From contig JAFQIA010000017.1 of the NCBI GenBank assembly GCA_017397725.1, positions 1 to 64,000 of the forward strand: a DNA stretch of 64,000 nucleotides, given 5' to 3'. The translations under genes were made by a program, and so were the position numbers. Of the stretch, positions 26,260 to 35,382 are shown one piece after another (position 1 is the stretch's first letter; the number at the start of each line of letters is the position of its first letter). The DNA is from Clostridia bacterium (GTDB lineage: Bacteria > Bacillota > Clostridia > Monoglobales > Monoglobaceae). The notes beneath the pieces are model-generated. The model was not told the origin of the DNA, did not search any database, and saw only the letters and a program-made list of their open reading frames with translations.

Positions 26260-26823
26260 TTACCCATTATACTGATTCATTGCCGCCTTGGCACCGTGAA
26301 GAATAAGTTCCTCCACCGCATCGGCAACCCGAATCACACTTTGCACCAGAATTTTGACCTCCTCATCGGAGAACTTGCCCAATACAAAATCCTTCACATC
26401 ATAGTCGGGATGGTCCGGTGCGCCTACCCCGATTTTAATACGGGGAAACACATCGGTTCCCAACTGATAAATGATATTTTTGATGCCGTTGTGACCCCCT
26501 GCACTCCCTTTTTCACGAATCCGCAGCTTGCCCACCGGCAGAGAAATATCGTCATAAATCACCAGAATTTCGTCATCCTCTATCTTGTACCAATCCCGGA
26601 TTTCCCGCACTGCCTCACCGCTAAGGTTCATATAGGTCTGGGGTTTTGCTACCAGCACCTTTTCCCCGCCGATTCTCCCCTCGCCGTAGAGGGCGCCGAA
26701 CTTTTCCTTTTTCAGTGCAATGTCATATTTGGCACAGATTGCATCAATGGCATCAAAGCCCATATTATGTCTTGTTCCTACATATTCCCGACCGGGATTC
26801 CCCAGTCCCACAATGAGATACAT
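26260..26823 (-). CDS. pth: Peptidyl-tRNA hydrolase
   Basis: This 187-aa esterase frees tRNA from prematurely released peptidyl-tRNA. The N-terminal VGLGNPGREYVGTRHNMGF contains the catalytic histidine. Catalytic Asp in DDISLPVGKLRIRE and the SAGGHNGIKNI segment are present. The gene heads the pth-mfd transcription unit with the promoter at 26858-26886. Confidence 0.96.
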   Translation of the reverse strand: MYLIVGLGNPGREYVGTRHNMGFDAIDAICAKYDIALKKEKFGALYGEGRIGGEKVLVAKPQTYMNLSGEAVREIRDWYKIEDDEILVIYDDISLPVGKLRIREKGSAGGHNGIKNIIYQLGTDVFPRIKIGVGAPDHPDYDVKDFVLGKFSDEEVKILVQSVIRVADAVEELILHGAKAAMNQYNG

Positions 26824-26857
26824 CTCTCTCGTCCTTTCGTTTCTTCACTCTTTTCAA

Positions 26858-26886
26858 AGTATAGCATATGTCACTTATTTTCGCAA
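26858..26886 (-). promoter_or_regulatory. Sigma-A promoter of pth-mfd
   Basis: On the minus strand TTGCGA (26886-26881) and TATACT (26863-26858) are separated by 17 bp, about 35 nt upstream of pth and just downstream of the comF stop. Confidence 0.7.
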
Positions 26887-26898
26887 GAAAAATCCGGT

Positions 26899-27630
26899 TT
26901 ATTCCTTTTCCGCCGCGGCGGCTGCAACACAGTATACCGCTTTGGCGCCCGCCCGCCGCAGGGCAAGGGCACAGGCAAACATGGTAGCGCCGGTGGTGCA
27001 AACATCATCAATCAAAAGGATGGTCTTTCCCTGAATCTTCTTCGGCCTTGTCACCAAAATATTATCCTGCGTATTCAACCAACGCTGGGCGGCGGTCAGT
27101 TCACTCTGTTTCTGCCGCTCCTCTTTCTGGCGAAGCAGTTCTCCACCGTAGGGGATTCCCATTCCCTTTGCTACCATCCTTGCAAGACACGCCGCCTGAT
27201 TGTAGCCCTCCTTATTCATTCTTGCCTTTCTCGCAGGAACCGGAAGTGCCAAATCAAAGGTGAGGTCCTTACATTCATAGGAAATGACTGCGCACAGATG
27301 GCGGGCATACACCGCCCCATAGCTCCGGTATCGCTCCCGTTTGAAGCGGGCAATGCTCCTTTTCACCCGATCCCGATAAAGATATGCCGCCATCAACCGT
27401 GTATAGGGTCTTTGGGGATGCTTGCGACAGGCGTCGCAATAGACCCCCTCATGGATGGGACGGTGACAGCTCTTACATTTGAGGGTATCCACGCAGTAGG
27501 GAAGTTTCTTTTCACATTCGGGGCAAAGAGATTCTTCCCGTTTGGTACTGGAAGGGAGTAACTTGCCACAGAATATGCATTTAGACGGAAAGAAAAGATT
27601 CTCTAATCTTGTTCGCAAACGTTTCACCAT
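26899..27630 (-). CDS. comF: ComF-family phosphoribosyltransferase-like protein
   Basis: This 243-aa protein has an N-terminal zinc-ribbon region with four CxxC pairs (CIFC, CPEC, CKSC, CDAC) and a C-terminal PRTase fold with the PRPP motif LLIDDVCTTGATM. ComF supports DNA uptake during competence in Bacillus and Haemophilus; in clostridia its role is less clear. GGAGG precedes the ATG. The promoter lies at 27649-27677. It is divergent from the spoIIA operon. Confidence 0.9.
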   Translation of the reverse strand: MVKRLRTRLENLFFPSKCIFCGKLLPSSTKREESLCPECEKKLPYCVDTLKCKSCHRPIHEGVYCDACRKHPQRPYTRLMAAYLYRDRVKRSIARFKRERYRSYGAVYARHLCAVISYECKDLTFDLALPVPARKARMNKEGYNQAACLARMVAKGMGIPYGGELLRQKEERQKQSELTAAQRWLNTQDNILVTRPKKIQGKTILLIDDVCTTGATMFACALALRRAGAKAVYCVAAAAAEKE

Positions 27631-27648
27631 TCCCCCTCCTTTTTTCCT

Positions 27649-27677
27649 ATTTTATCCTTTTTTGTCGCATTTTGCAA
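27649..27677 (-). promoter_or_regulatory. Sigma-A promoter of comF
   Basis: On the minus strand TTGCAA (27677-27672) and TAAAAT (27654-27649) are separated by 17 bp, immediately upstream of the comF ribosome binding site. Confidence 0.65.
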
Positions 27678-27776
27678 GACAATAGATACTTTTGTCAAAC
27701 TTTCTTGTTTGGAAATAAATGGGAAATACTTTTTTTATGGTAGGATACAGGAAAAGAAATCAAAAAGGAGGCGCTT

Positions 27777-28082
27777 ATGAATATTCGTATGGAAGCCATC
27801 GGCACCACATTGGTGGTAAAACCGGAGGGCGAAATTGACCAAAGCTGTGCCGCCGAGCTGCGTTCTGATATTGATCGGGAAATCCACCGCTGCCACATCA
27901 AGAATCTGATTCTGGATTTTGGCGGGGTGACCTTTATGGACAGTTCCGGCATCGGGCTGATTATCGGTCGCTATAAACAGCTCAAGGCCTTGGGCGGCAA
28001 AACCATCATCATTCGTCCCCAACCTCAGGTGGACAAGATTTTGGAACTATCCGGCCTGAAAAAATTGGTGGAATGTGGCTAA
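27777..28082 (+). CDS. spoIIAA: Anti-anti-sigma factor SpoIIAA
   Basis: This 101-aa STAS-domain protein releases sigma-F from SpoIIAB in the forespore when its serine is dephosphorylated by SpoIIE. The phosphorylatable serine lies in [10 protein letters not shown], about residue 58. GGAGG lies upstream of the ATG. It is the first gene of spoIIAA-spoIIAB-sigF. I could not assign a convincing sigma-H promoter in the 140 bp upstream. Confidence 0.96.
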   Translation: MNIRMEAIGTTLVVKPEGEIDQSCAAELRSDIDREIHRCHIKNLILDFGGVTFMDSSGIGLIIGRYKQLKALGGKTIIIRPQPQVDKILELSGLKKLVECG

Positions 28083-28098
28083 AGAAAGGAAGAATGGA

Positions 28099-28530
28099 AT
28101 GGAAAATTATATGAGATTGGAGTTTCCCTCCAAAAGTCAGAACGAGAGTTTGGCCCGTTCGGTGGTGGGAGTGTTTGCAACCCAACTGGATTTGACGGTG
28201 GAGGAACTGGCAGACATCAAAACCGCAGTTTCCGAGGCAGTGACCAATGCCATCATCCACGGCTATGCCAACACCAAGGGGACGGTAGAAATCATCGGCA
28301 GAATCTCCGGCAACGAGATTGCAATCACCATTACCGATACAGGTAGCGGCATCCCCGATATTGACCTTGCGATGCAGCCCCTCTATTCCGGCTCTGCCGA
28401 TGAAGACCGTAGTGGAATGGGTTTTACGGTGATGGAAAGCTTTATGGATACCCTGAAGGTGGATTCGGAACCGGGAAAGGGCACCTCGGTGACCATGACC
28501 AAGCGGGTCGGGGTCGATGCTTATGCCTGA
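28099..28530 (+). CDS. spoIIAB: Anti-sigma-F factor and serine kinase SpoIIAB
   Basis: This 143-aa GHKL-fold kinase sequesters sigma-F and phosphorylates SpoIIAA. The N-box [12 protein letters not shown]1 box DTGSGIPD and the [10 protein letters not shown] segment with the ATP lid are all present. The ATG at 28099 follows AAAGGAAG; the longer in-frame reading from 28075 lacks a site. The 3' end overlaps sigF by 14 bp, indicating coupled translation. Confidence 0.96.
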   Translation: MENYMRLEFPSKSQNESLARSVVGVFATQLDLTVEELADIKTAVSEAVTNAIIHGYANTKGTVEIIGRISGNEIAITITDTGSGIPDIDLAMQPLYSGSADEDRSGMGFTVMESFMDTLKVDSEPGKGTSVTMTKRVGVDAYA

Positions 28531-29257
28531 GGCAACCAAATCCAATCAGGAGCTTTTGCTCCTTGTGGCAGAGGGGGATCTTGCCGCGCAAGAAGCATTG
28601 ATTGCCCAGAACACCGGTTTGGTACATAGCGTGGTCCGTCGCTTTGCAGGGAGAGGACACGAAATGGAGGATTTGTTTCAGGTGGGGTGCATTGGCTTGA
28701 TTAAGGCAGTGCAGAAGTTCGATTTAAGCTTTGGGGTGCAGTTTTCCACCTATGCCGTCCCGATGGTGATCGGGGAAATCAAACGGTTTATTCGGGACGA
28801 CGGCATCATCAAGGTCAGCCGCAGCCTGAAAGAAACTGCTGCCAAGGCAATGCAGGTGCGGGAGGCTTTGACCGCCAAAAGCGCTGCCGAGCCGGGGCTA
28901 AAGGAAATCGCCGATACTATGGGCATCTCCCCCTCCGAACTGGCGGTGGCGTTGGATGCGGGTGCAAAGCCGGAATCCCTGTATGCCACCTGTGATGACG
29001 GCAGTCGGGAGGGACTTTCCCTTTTGGACAAGCTGGAGAACGACGGGAATATGGAAACCGAAGTCACCGACCGCCTTGCCCTTTATCAAGCCCTGTCGGA
29101 ATTTGAAGAACGAGACCGCAAGCTGTTGTTCCTTCGCTATTTCCGTCAAAAAACCCAGACCCAAGTGGCAGAGGTACTTGGGATTTCTCAGGTACAGGTG
29201 TCCCGCATCGAGAAAAAACTGCTCCTGAAAATGCGAGAAAAATTTTTGACAGAATAA
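28517..29257 (+). CDS. sigF: Early forespore sigma factor sigma-F
   Basis: This 246-aa sporulation sigma factor has region 2 ([37 protein letters not shown]) and region 4 ([22 protein letters not shown]). It directs the first forespore-specific genes. Two in-frame ATGs, 28517 and 28523, both lie inside the end of spoIIAB, and the ribosome binding site is weak (GGGGT), so expression is probably coupled to spoIIAB translation. A strong terminator follows. Confidence 0.96.
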   Translation: MLMPEATKSNQELLLLVAEGDLAAQEALIAQNTGLVHSVVRRFAGRGHEMEDLFQVGCIGLIKAVQKFDLSFGVQFSTYAVPMVIGEIKRFIRDDGIIKVSRSLKETAAKAMQVREALTAKSAAEPGLKEIADTMGISPSELAVALDAGAKPESLYATCDDGSREGLSLLDKLENDGNMETEVTDRLALYQALSEFEERDRKLLFLRYFRQKTQTQVAEVLGISQVQVSRIEKKLLLKMREKFLTE

Positions 29258-29287
29258 AAGAGCTTAAGCAGATGCTTAAGCTCTTTT
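29256..29287. terminator. Bidirectional terminator between convergent sigF and ftsZ
   Basis: A perfect 14-bp stem (AAAAGAGCTTAAGC/GCTTAAGCTCTTTT) with an AGAT loop overlaps the last bases of the sigF stop codon. It lies 12 bp before the ftsZ stop. Confidence 0.88.
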
Positions 29288-29299
29288 CTCTCTTAATCC

Positions 29300-30451
29300 T
29301 TATTTGTTGCGAAGAAAGATGGGAACATCAATGCCGTCATCCTCAGCAAACTTGCTGAACATACCTGCAGAGGAGGGAACCTTCTCTACCGGACGGGAAT
29401 CCACCGGAGCTGCAGTTGCACCGCCGGTCTTCGCGCCGCCGTTTGCGAAACGACTCAGGAAATCAAAGGGACCTTCTTCCTGTGCGGGGTGGGGAACGTT
29501 ACCCTTAAAACCGGTTGCAATCACGGTAACCTGAATCTCATCGCCCAGACTTTCGTCGATGATTGCACCGATGATGATGTTTGCATCCTTATCGGCAGCT
29601 TCCTCAACCAATTCTGCGGCGGTCTTAACCTCCAGAATACCCATATCCTTACCACCGGTAACATTAAGAATCACGCCGGTTGCGCCCTCAATACTGGTTT
29701 CCAGAAGCGGGCTATGTATTGCCTTTTTGGCAGCCTCTTCTGCACGGGTTTCGCCGGTTGCACTACCAATACCCATATGTGCAAAGCCGGTGTCCTTCAT
29801 AATGGTCTTGATGTCTGCAAAGTCCAGACTGATCAGACCGGGACGGGAAATCAGGTCAGTAATACCCTGTACGCCCTGACGGAGAATATCGTCAGCCATA
29901 CGGAAGGATTCCAGCATAGGAGTACGATTCTCTGCAATCTCCAAAAGCTTGTCGTTGGGGATGACCACCAGAGTATCTACTGCATTCATCAGGTTTTTGA
30001 TACCCTCGTTGCTGTTGTTTGCACGAACCTTACCCTCAAAGAAGAAAGGTTTGGTAACGATACCAACGGTCAGAACACCCATTTCTTTTGCAATCTCAGC
30101 AACCACGGGAGCTGCACCGGTACCGGTACCACCGCCCATACCTGCGGTAACGAATACCATATCGGCGCCGTTGATTGCCTGTGCAATCTCGTCGCGGCTT
30201 TCTTCTGCCGCCTTGTAGCCGATTTCAGGATTTGCGCCTGCGCCCAAACCCTTGGTAATCTTTTCACCAATCTGTATTTTTTGAGAAGCAGAAGACAAGG
30301 TCAGGTCCTGCTTGTCCGTATTGACAGCAATAAATTCGACACACTTTACCTGTGCGTCAATCATCCGGTTGACTGCGTTGTTACCGCCGCCGCCAACGCC
30401 GATTACCTTAATCTTTGCGGGATTTACATTCTCCGTATCAAACTGAAACAC
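29300..30451 (-). CDS. ftsZ: Cell-division GTPase FtsZ
   Basis: This 383-aa tubulin homologue forms the Z ring. The GTP-binding motif GGGTGTG is at residues 106-112 and the N-terminal [15 protein letters not shown] is typical. A conserved C-terminal peptide ([12 protein letters not shown]) ends the protein and normally binds FtsA/SepF-type anchors. I chose GTG at 30451: GGAGG lies 8 nt upstream, and the resulting N-terminus ([17 protein letters not shown]) aligns with other FtsZ proteins, whereas upstream codons add an unusual extension. It has its own promoter (30524-30551). Confidence 0.96.
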   Translation of the reverse strand: MFQFDTENVNPAKIKVIGVGGGGNNAVNRMIDAQVKCVEFIAVNTDKQDLTLSSASQKIQIGEKITKGLGAGANPEIGYKAAEESRDEIAQAINGADMVFVTAGMGGGTGTGAAPVVAEIAKEMGVLTVGIVTKPFFFEGKVRANNSNEGIKNLMNAVDTLVVIPNDKLLEIAENRTPMLESFRMADDILRQGVQGITDLISRPGLISLDFADIKTIMKDTGFAHMGIGSATGETRAEEAAKKAIHSPLLETSIEGATGVILNVTGGKDMGILEVKTAAELVEEAADKDANIIIGAIIDESLGDEIQVTVIATGFKGNVPHPAQEEGPFDFLSRFANGGAKTGGATAAPVDSRPVEKVPSSAGMFSKFAEDDGIDVPIFLRNK

Positions 30452-30523
30452 GATATTTTCCTCCTTATTTTTCATGCGCTTTCCAAAATTCGCCACAAAA
30501 AGATTCTAAAACTCATTACTTCT

Positions 30524-30551
30524 ATTATAGCACGAAATTTAATTTTGTAAA
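30524..30551 (-). promoter_or_regulatory. Sigma-A promoter of ftsZ
   Basis: On the minus strand TTTACA (30551-30546) and TATAAT (30529-30524) are separated by 16 bp, downstream of the divIB stop. FtsZ can therefore be made independently of the upstream dcw genes. Confidence 0.75.
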
Positions 30552-30603
30552 GATGTTTTTCAAAAAAATTAAAAGAATATTACAATTTTGTTACAAATTA
30601 TTT

Positions 30604-31656
30604 TTACATCTCCAAACCAACTGCAGCGGTACTGCTTGGCATTGGAGTTTCGGTGGGCGATGTTGTCCCTTTTTCCGCAGTTTTTTGCGGTTTTTCCGAC
30701 GCGGTAGGTTCTGGGGTGGCAGTAGGCTCCATCCGTTCCTTGCCATCCTCCGGCGGGCGGACATAGATGTCTGCATTGCGGTAATCCATCACCGCATGCT
30801 CGCTTTTTGCAATTCGTTCGTCAATCACCTTGGCTAAGAATGCACTGCGATACGCCATATTGTCAGGTGCGCCTAACTGAATTTCCAGTCGGTTTTCCAC
30901 CATCAAAACCACATCATTAAGGTCCCTTAAATCCACCAAGGTACATCTTACCAACAAGCTGGCATCCTCCAGATTCCGCAAAATGGCGGTTGCCCGTTCT
31001 AAGCCCTTTTTGTCCTTGCTTTCCAGCCGCTTGCCAACCTCCGGCTTGTGCAATTCCACCCCCAACACCAGCGGCACACTATGCGCCCGCATCTCTTCCA
31101 GCACAGGGGACGGTTCTGTGTGTTCTTCCTCCGGCTCTTCCGGTGGAGCGGATGGCTCCGGTTCCTCTGACGGGGTCGGTGTTTCCACCGCCTCCGGTTT
31201 CTCTTGTTCCTGACGGGATGCGGGAATATAGGTCTTAAGCATGCCATCCACCCGCTCGTCATTGATAACCTCTAAAATCTTGCCCTCAATATCGCTGAGC
31301 ACACATTGGTTGTCGGTATAAAAGTAACCGGCAGGAATACATTCCTCCACCGTGATTTTTATCTGGTTCGGGAATACCCTGCGGATGCTCGCCTTTTCTA
31401 CCATAGGGATTTCCTCTACCTTTTTACGCAGGTCGGAAAGCCGAACCAGAAAGATATTTTTCCCTATGGATTCCTGTGCAGGAGCACAAAGCTCTTCCTG
31501 TGAAAGCCGGATGTTTCCCTCGCAGAAAACACCCTCAATATGGAACATGGGCGTAAACATCAATCCCACGCCGATGCCTAAGCAGAGGACGGTCAAAAAG
31601 GTCAAAACCGCCTTCAGTTTGGGATTCATTCTTCGCCTGTTTCTGTCCTTTGCCAT
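30604..31656 (-). CDS. divIB: Cell-division protein DivIB/FtsQ with low-complexity insert
   Basis: This 350-aa bitopic membrane protein has a basic N-terminus, one membrane segment (VLTFLTVLCLGIGVGLMF) and a POTRA domain (FHIEGVFCEGNIRLSQEEL). A beta domain follows, recruiting FtsL and FtsI. A Glu/Pro-rich insert of about 40 residues (EKPEAVETPTPSEEPEPS and onward) splits the beta domain; it contains the 25-bp repeat (copy D) translated as HTEPSPVL. The C-terminal tail from about residue 310 is a Thr/Pro/Ser low-complexity stretch. AAAGGAG precedes the ATG. It lies between murA and ftsZ. Confidence 0.88.
   Translation of the reverse strand: MAKDRNRRRMNPKLKAVLTFLTVLCLGIGVGLMFTPMFHIEGVFCEGNIRLSQEELCAPAQESIGKNIFLVRLSDLRKKVEEIPMVEKASIRRVFPNQIKITVEECIPAGYFYTDNQCVLSDIEGKILEVINDERVDGMLKTYIPASRQEQEKPEAVETPTPSEEPEPSAPPEEPEEEHTEPSPVLEEMRAHSVPLVLGVELHKPEVGKRLESKDKKGLERATAILRNLEDASLLVRCTLVDLRDLNDVVLMVENRLEIQLGAPDNMAYRSAFLAKVIDERIAKSEHAVMDYRNADIYVRPPEDGKERMEPTATPEPTASEKPQKTAEKGTTSPTETPMPSSTAAVGLEM
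31100..31124. repeat. Dispersed 25-bp REP-like repeat, copy D, inside divIB
   Basis: AGCACAGGGGACGGTTCTGTGTGTT differs from the consensus at two positions and lies within the divIB reading frame. In the minus-strand frame it encodes HTEPSPVL and keeps the frame open. The other copies are intergenic. Confidence 0.8.
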
Positions 31657-31703
31657 ATCCTTTGCTCCTTTCAGCTTGTCCTACAGGGCGAGCAATCTCG
31701 CCC

Positions 31704-32960
31704 TTAATCCTCTATCAACGCCACATCGCCGCCAAGTAGACGCAGTTGTTCTTCCAGATGCACATACCCCCGCTCAATATGACCGATATCTCCAATCTCG
31801 GTATAGCCACAGGCACTCAGCCCCGCAATGGCAAGTGCCGCACCGCCCCGCAAATCGGATGCCCTGACCTTGGCGCCGTGCAGCTGCCCCACTCCGGTGA
31901 CAGTAGCAATCTGTCCGTCTGCCGCAATATCTGCCCCCATCCTTTGGAAATCCGCCACATGGCGCAGTCGGTTTTCAAAGATGGTTTCGTAAAACACGGT
32001 GGTTCCCTTTGCCTGAAGCAATGCCGCCATCAAAAGGGGCTGCATGTCGGTGGGAAACCCCGGATAAGGCAAGGTTTTCACCATACCCACGCTATAGGGG
32101 CGTTCCTTCATTACAATCCGCAGCTGTGCCTTTTGGGCATCAACCTCCGCACCGGTTCGTTTCAGCACCTCCAAAAAGGAGGTCAGGTGTTCCGGATTGG
32201 TTTGCCGGAGCAAGGTTTCTCCGCCACAGGCAACGGTTGCCGAGGCATAGGTTGCGGCAACCACCCGATCGGGCATCACCCTGTAACTGCATCCGTGGAG
32301 TTTGTGTACGCCTTGGATGCGAATGACATCACTGCCCGCCCCTTGAATCTTTGCGCCCATCCCGTTGAGAAAATTCTGCAAATCTACGATTTCCGGCTCC
32401 TTTGCCGGATTGAGAATCACCGTCTCACCCTTGGAAATGGCACAGAGCAGGAGCAAATTCTCGGTGGCTCCCACGCTGGGGAAAGCCAGTCGCACCGTGC
32501 CCTGCCGAAAGCGGGAAAGGGTTGCCGTAATCGTTCCGGCCTCTTCCTGAAAGGTGACCCCCAACTGCTCCATTGCCTTGATGTGCAGGTCAATGGGTCT
32601 TGCGCCCAAGGCACACCCTCCGGGATAACCGATTTTCGCCTTGCCAAAACGGCTAAGCATGGCTCCCAGAAAAAACACCGACGAACGCATTTTACACATC
32701 AGCGCATCACAGATTTCGGGCGTCCTAATATTTGCCGAGGAAATCTGTGCCTCAAAACCGTTATAATCCACACGAGCACCCAAGCCTTCCAGAATTTGAA
32801 ATGCCGTATGCACATCGGTCAAATCCGGGCAGTTGCAGACCCTACACGGTTCGGCGGACAAAAGGGTTGCCGCCAGAATGGGCAATGCCGCATTCTTGGA
32901 ACCCTGAACCGTAAGCTCCCCCTTAAGGGGTTTTCCGCCGTATATTGCAAGTCTACGCAC
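31704..32960 (-). CDS. murA: UDP-N-acetylglucosamine 1-carboxyvinyltransferase MurA
   Basis: MurA transfers enolpyruvate from PEP to UDP-GlcNAc, the first committed step of peptidoglycan synthesis. The product is 418 aa. The N-terminal GSKNAALPIL substrate-binding segment and the GGCALGARPIDLH loop are present; the latter holds the active-site cysteine targeted by fosfomycin in this family. The start is taken as GTG at 32960, with GGAGG 8 nt upstream. It lies between murG and divIB. Confidence 0.96.
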   Translation of the reverse strand: MRRLAIYGGKPLKGELTVQGSKNAALPILAATLLSAEPCRVCNCPDLTDVHTAFQILEGLGARVDYNGFEAQISSANIRTPEICDALMCKMRSSVFFLGAMLSRFGKAKIGYPGGCALGARPIDLHIKAMEQLGVTFQEEAGTITATLSRFRQGTVRLAFPSVGATENLLLLCAISKGETVILNPAKEPEIVDLQNFLNGMGAKIQGAGSDVIRIQGVHKLHGCSYRVMPDRVVAATYASATVACGGETLLRQTNPEHLTSFLEVLKRTGAEVDAQKAQLRIVMKERPYSVGMVKTLPYPGFPTDMQPLLMAALLQAKGTTVFYETIFENRLRHVADFQRMGADIAADGQIATVTGVGQLHGAKVRASDLRGGAALAIAGLSACGYTEIGDIGHIERGYVHLEEQLRLLGGDVALIED

Positions 32961-33040
32961 AACAAGCACCTCCTACTTCTATACCCTATTGTATGGAGGG
33001 CAGAGCCGTTCGGTGCTTGCCAACGCCGGTCCGTCTTTTC

Positions 33041-34156
33041 TTATTTTTCTGCAATCAGCCGCAAAACTTCCTGATAAAGGGTTTCGGTGGCATCAATATG
33101 TCCCATTGCCGCCGCATTTTGTTTCATCCGTGCAAGAGTTTGCGGTTGACCGGTCATTGCCTTGATGGTTTCGTTTAATGTTTGGGGGGTGAACTCTTTT
33201 TCCAGAATCACTCTGGCACCGCCGCCACGCTCCATGGCACGGGCATTGTGTTCCTGATGGTTGTCGGTAACATAAGGAGAGGGCACCAACACGGATGCCT
33301 TGCCCAATGCCGTCAGTTCACAAAGGGTACTCGCCCCCGCACGGCTGATGACCACATCCGCCGCCTGCATCACAATATGCATATCATAAATATATTCACA
33401 AACCTGAATCTGAGGATACTCCTCCAGTCGGATGCCGTTGGTATAAAACCGTTCCATCACGGTCTGGTACTGCTGGTTTTTTCCGGTTCCCATCATCACC
33501 TGATAGGTTCTCTCTTTTGCGATTTGGGAGATCCAATCCACCACCGTCTTGTTGAAATCTCTGGCACCCAAACTGCCGCCAAAGAACACCAAAAACGGAC
33601 GGGAATCCAAGCCTAATTTCCGCCGTGCCTCAAAGGAATCACATTCGAGCAGTGCAGGGCGAATAGGCGTTCCGGTAACCAGACAATGCTTTGCGTGGGG
33701 AAGGTGCGCCTTGGCATCCTCTACCCCCAGCGCCACCGTGTCCACAAAGCCGGACAGCAGTTTAGTGGTGATGCCCGGCAGGGCATTGGATTCATGCACC
33801 AGAGTGGGAATCTTTTTCTGCGCCGCCGCATAGAGCACCGGACCGCACACATAACCGCCGGTACCAATCACCGCATCGGGACGAAAATCCTTGATGATTT
33901 TTTTTGCCGCGGCAATGGCAACCGGAAGCTCTGCAAGATTTTTGAAGTTTTTAAGGGTAATGCTCCGGTCAAAGCCGTGAACCCGAATCAGCTTGAGGGG
34001 ATAGCCCGCCGCCGGCACCAGAGAGGTTTCCATACCCTCAGAGGTTCCTACAAAGCAGATTTCTGCCTCTTTGTCCTTTGCACAGATTAAGTTGGCAAGG
34101 GCAAGTGCCGGATTGATGTGTCCCGCCGTGCCGCCGCCTGCAAATAAAAAACGCAT
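33041..34156 (-). CDS. murG: Lipid II synthase MurG
   Basis: This 371-aa GT28 glycosyltransferase adds GlcNAc to lipid I on the cytoplasmic face. The N-terminal GGGTAGHINPALALA loop, HESNALPG, and the C-terminal SRAGASTLCELTALGKASVLVPSP motif are present. The ATG at 34156 follows AGGCGG; the in-frame codon at 34207 would overlap ftsW. It follows ftsW by 19 bp. Confidence 0.96.
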   Translation of the reverse strand: MRFLFAGGGTAGHINPALALANLICAKDKEAEICFVGTSEGMETSLVPAAGYPLKLIRVHGFDRSITLKNFKNLAELPVAIAAAKKIIKDFRPDAVIGTGGYVCGPVLYAAAQKKIPTLVHESNALPGITTKLLSGFVDTVALGVEDAKAHLPHAKHCLVTGTPIRPALLECDSFEARRKLGLDSRPFLVFFGGSLGARDFNKTVVDWISQIAKERTYQVMMGTGKNQQYQTVMERFYTNGIRLEEYPQIQVCEYIYDMHIVMQAADVVISRAGASTLCELTALGKASVLVPSPYVTDNHQEHNARAMERGGGARVILEKEFTPQTLNETIKAMTGQPQTLARMKQNAAAMGHIDATETLYQEVLRLIAEK

Positions 34157-34175
34157 AGCTTTTTCCGCCTTTCTG

Positions 34176-35354
34176 TCAAAGCAGTCCTTTTGCCTGCCTT
34201 GACACATTCAGCACAATTCCCATTTCTGCCATGGTGATACTCAGCGCCGTACTGCCAAAGCTGAAAAAGGGCAGCGGCATTCCGGTAACCGGAATGGACG
34301 AGGTAACCACCGCAATATTGATGAGTGCCTGAAATGCAACAATACCTACAATGCCGCAAACCAAAAGGGTACCAAACAAATCCGGCGCCTTGGTTGCAAC
34401 CTTGATGCCCTCTGCAATCAGGAAGATAAAAAGTCCAATCAGAATCAATGCGCCAAACAGCCCCAACTCCTCGGCAAGCACCGAGAAGATAAAGTCATTC
34501 TGGGGTTCAGGGAGGGATTGGTACTTCTGTCGGCTCTGTCCCAGTCCAACCCCAAAGATGCCACCCGAACCGATGGCATACAAGGACTGCACAATCTGGT
34601 AGCCCGCCCCCTGCATATCACTAAAGGGGTCAAGAAAGGCTACCACACGCTTGAGTCGATAGGGCTCCAGCGCAATCATCAGAACCACACCAATCAAAAC
34701 CGGAATCGCAATGATGACAAAGTGTTTGACTTTTGCCCCTGCAATAAACAACAGCAAAAAGCCGGTCAGTCCAATCAAAACGATACAGGAAAAATGGGGT
34801 TCCATTGCCAGAAGCAACACGAATACCCCCAGCACAATCAAGTAAGGAAGAAATCCCTGCTTGAAATCGGTCAGTTTTTCCTGATTTTTGGAAAGGCTGA
34901 CCGAGAAAAACAAAATAATCGCAAATTTGGCAATCTCAGAGGGTTGGAATCCAAACAACCAACGGGTTGCGCCATTGATGGTGGTTCCCACGCCGGGAAT
35001 GATTACCAACACCAGAAGTCCGGCACTTACCAGCAGAATATGGAACGCCCATTTTGCAAGGCGGTGATAGTCAAATACCGAGAGCCCATACATTGCCACC
35101 GAACCAATCAGCACACCCTTGAGCTGGTTTTTGAAGTACCACATACTGTCGCCGAAATTCACAAAGGCTCTGGCGCTTCCGGCGCTGAAGAGCATCACCA
35201 GACCGAATGCCAGCAAAAGGCCTACCGCCAACAAAAAGGGATAGTGCACCTCGCCCTGATTCCCGCGAAGCCGCTGAAAAATGTTGCCAGATTTCTGATA
35301 GGTATATTCACTGCGAACCTTTGCGTGGGTTCGCTTGGGAAACTGCTGTGCCAT
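34176..35354 (-). CDS. ftsW: SEDS peptidoglycan polymerase FtsW/SpoVE
   Basis: This 392-aa polytopic SEDS protein polymerises lipid II at the septum, or in the spore cortex if it is SpoVE. A basic cytoplasmic N-terminus is followed by about ten membrane segments. GATRWL, QPSEIAKF and the C-terminal PVTGMPLPFFSFGSTA are the conserved SEDS blocks. The ATG at 35354 has AAAGGA 9 nt upstream. Its place between mraY and murG is that of ftsW/spoVE, but the usual murD before it is missing. Confidence 0.93.
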   Translation of the reverse strand: MAQQFPKRTHAKVRSEYTYQKSGNIFQRLRGNQGEVHYPFLLAVGLLLAFGLVMLFSAGSARAFVNFGDSMWYFKNQLKGVLIGSVAMYGLSVFDYHRLAKWAFHILLVSAGLLVLVIIPGVGTTINGATRWLFGFQPSEIAKFAIILFFSVSLSKNQEKLTDFKQGFLPYLIVLGVFVLLLAMEPHFSCIVLIGLTGFLLLFIAGAKVKHFVIIAIPVLIGVVLMIALEPYRLKRVVAFLDPFSDMQGAGYQIVQSLYAIGSGGIFGVGLGQSRQKYQSLPEPQNDFIFSVLAEELGLFGALILIGLFIFLIAEGIKVATKAPDLFGTLLVCGIVGIVAFQALINIAVVTSSIPVTGMPLPFFSFGSTALSITMAEMGIVLNVSRQAKGLL

Positions 35355-35382
35355 ATGCCGCCATCCTTTCTGCATACATGCT

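Noticed and set aside
27645..27776. Sigma-H promoter for spoIIAA
   Set aside because: AGGATAC and GAAATC-like strings exist but at wrong spacing; not reported as a feature.
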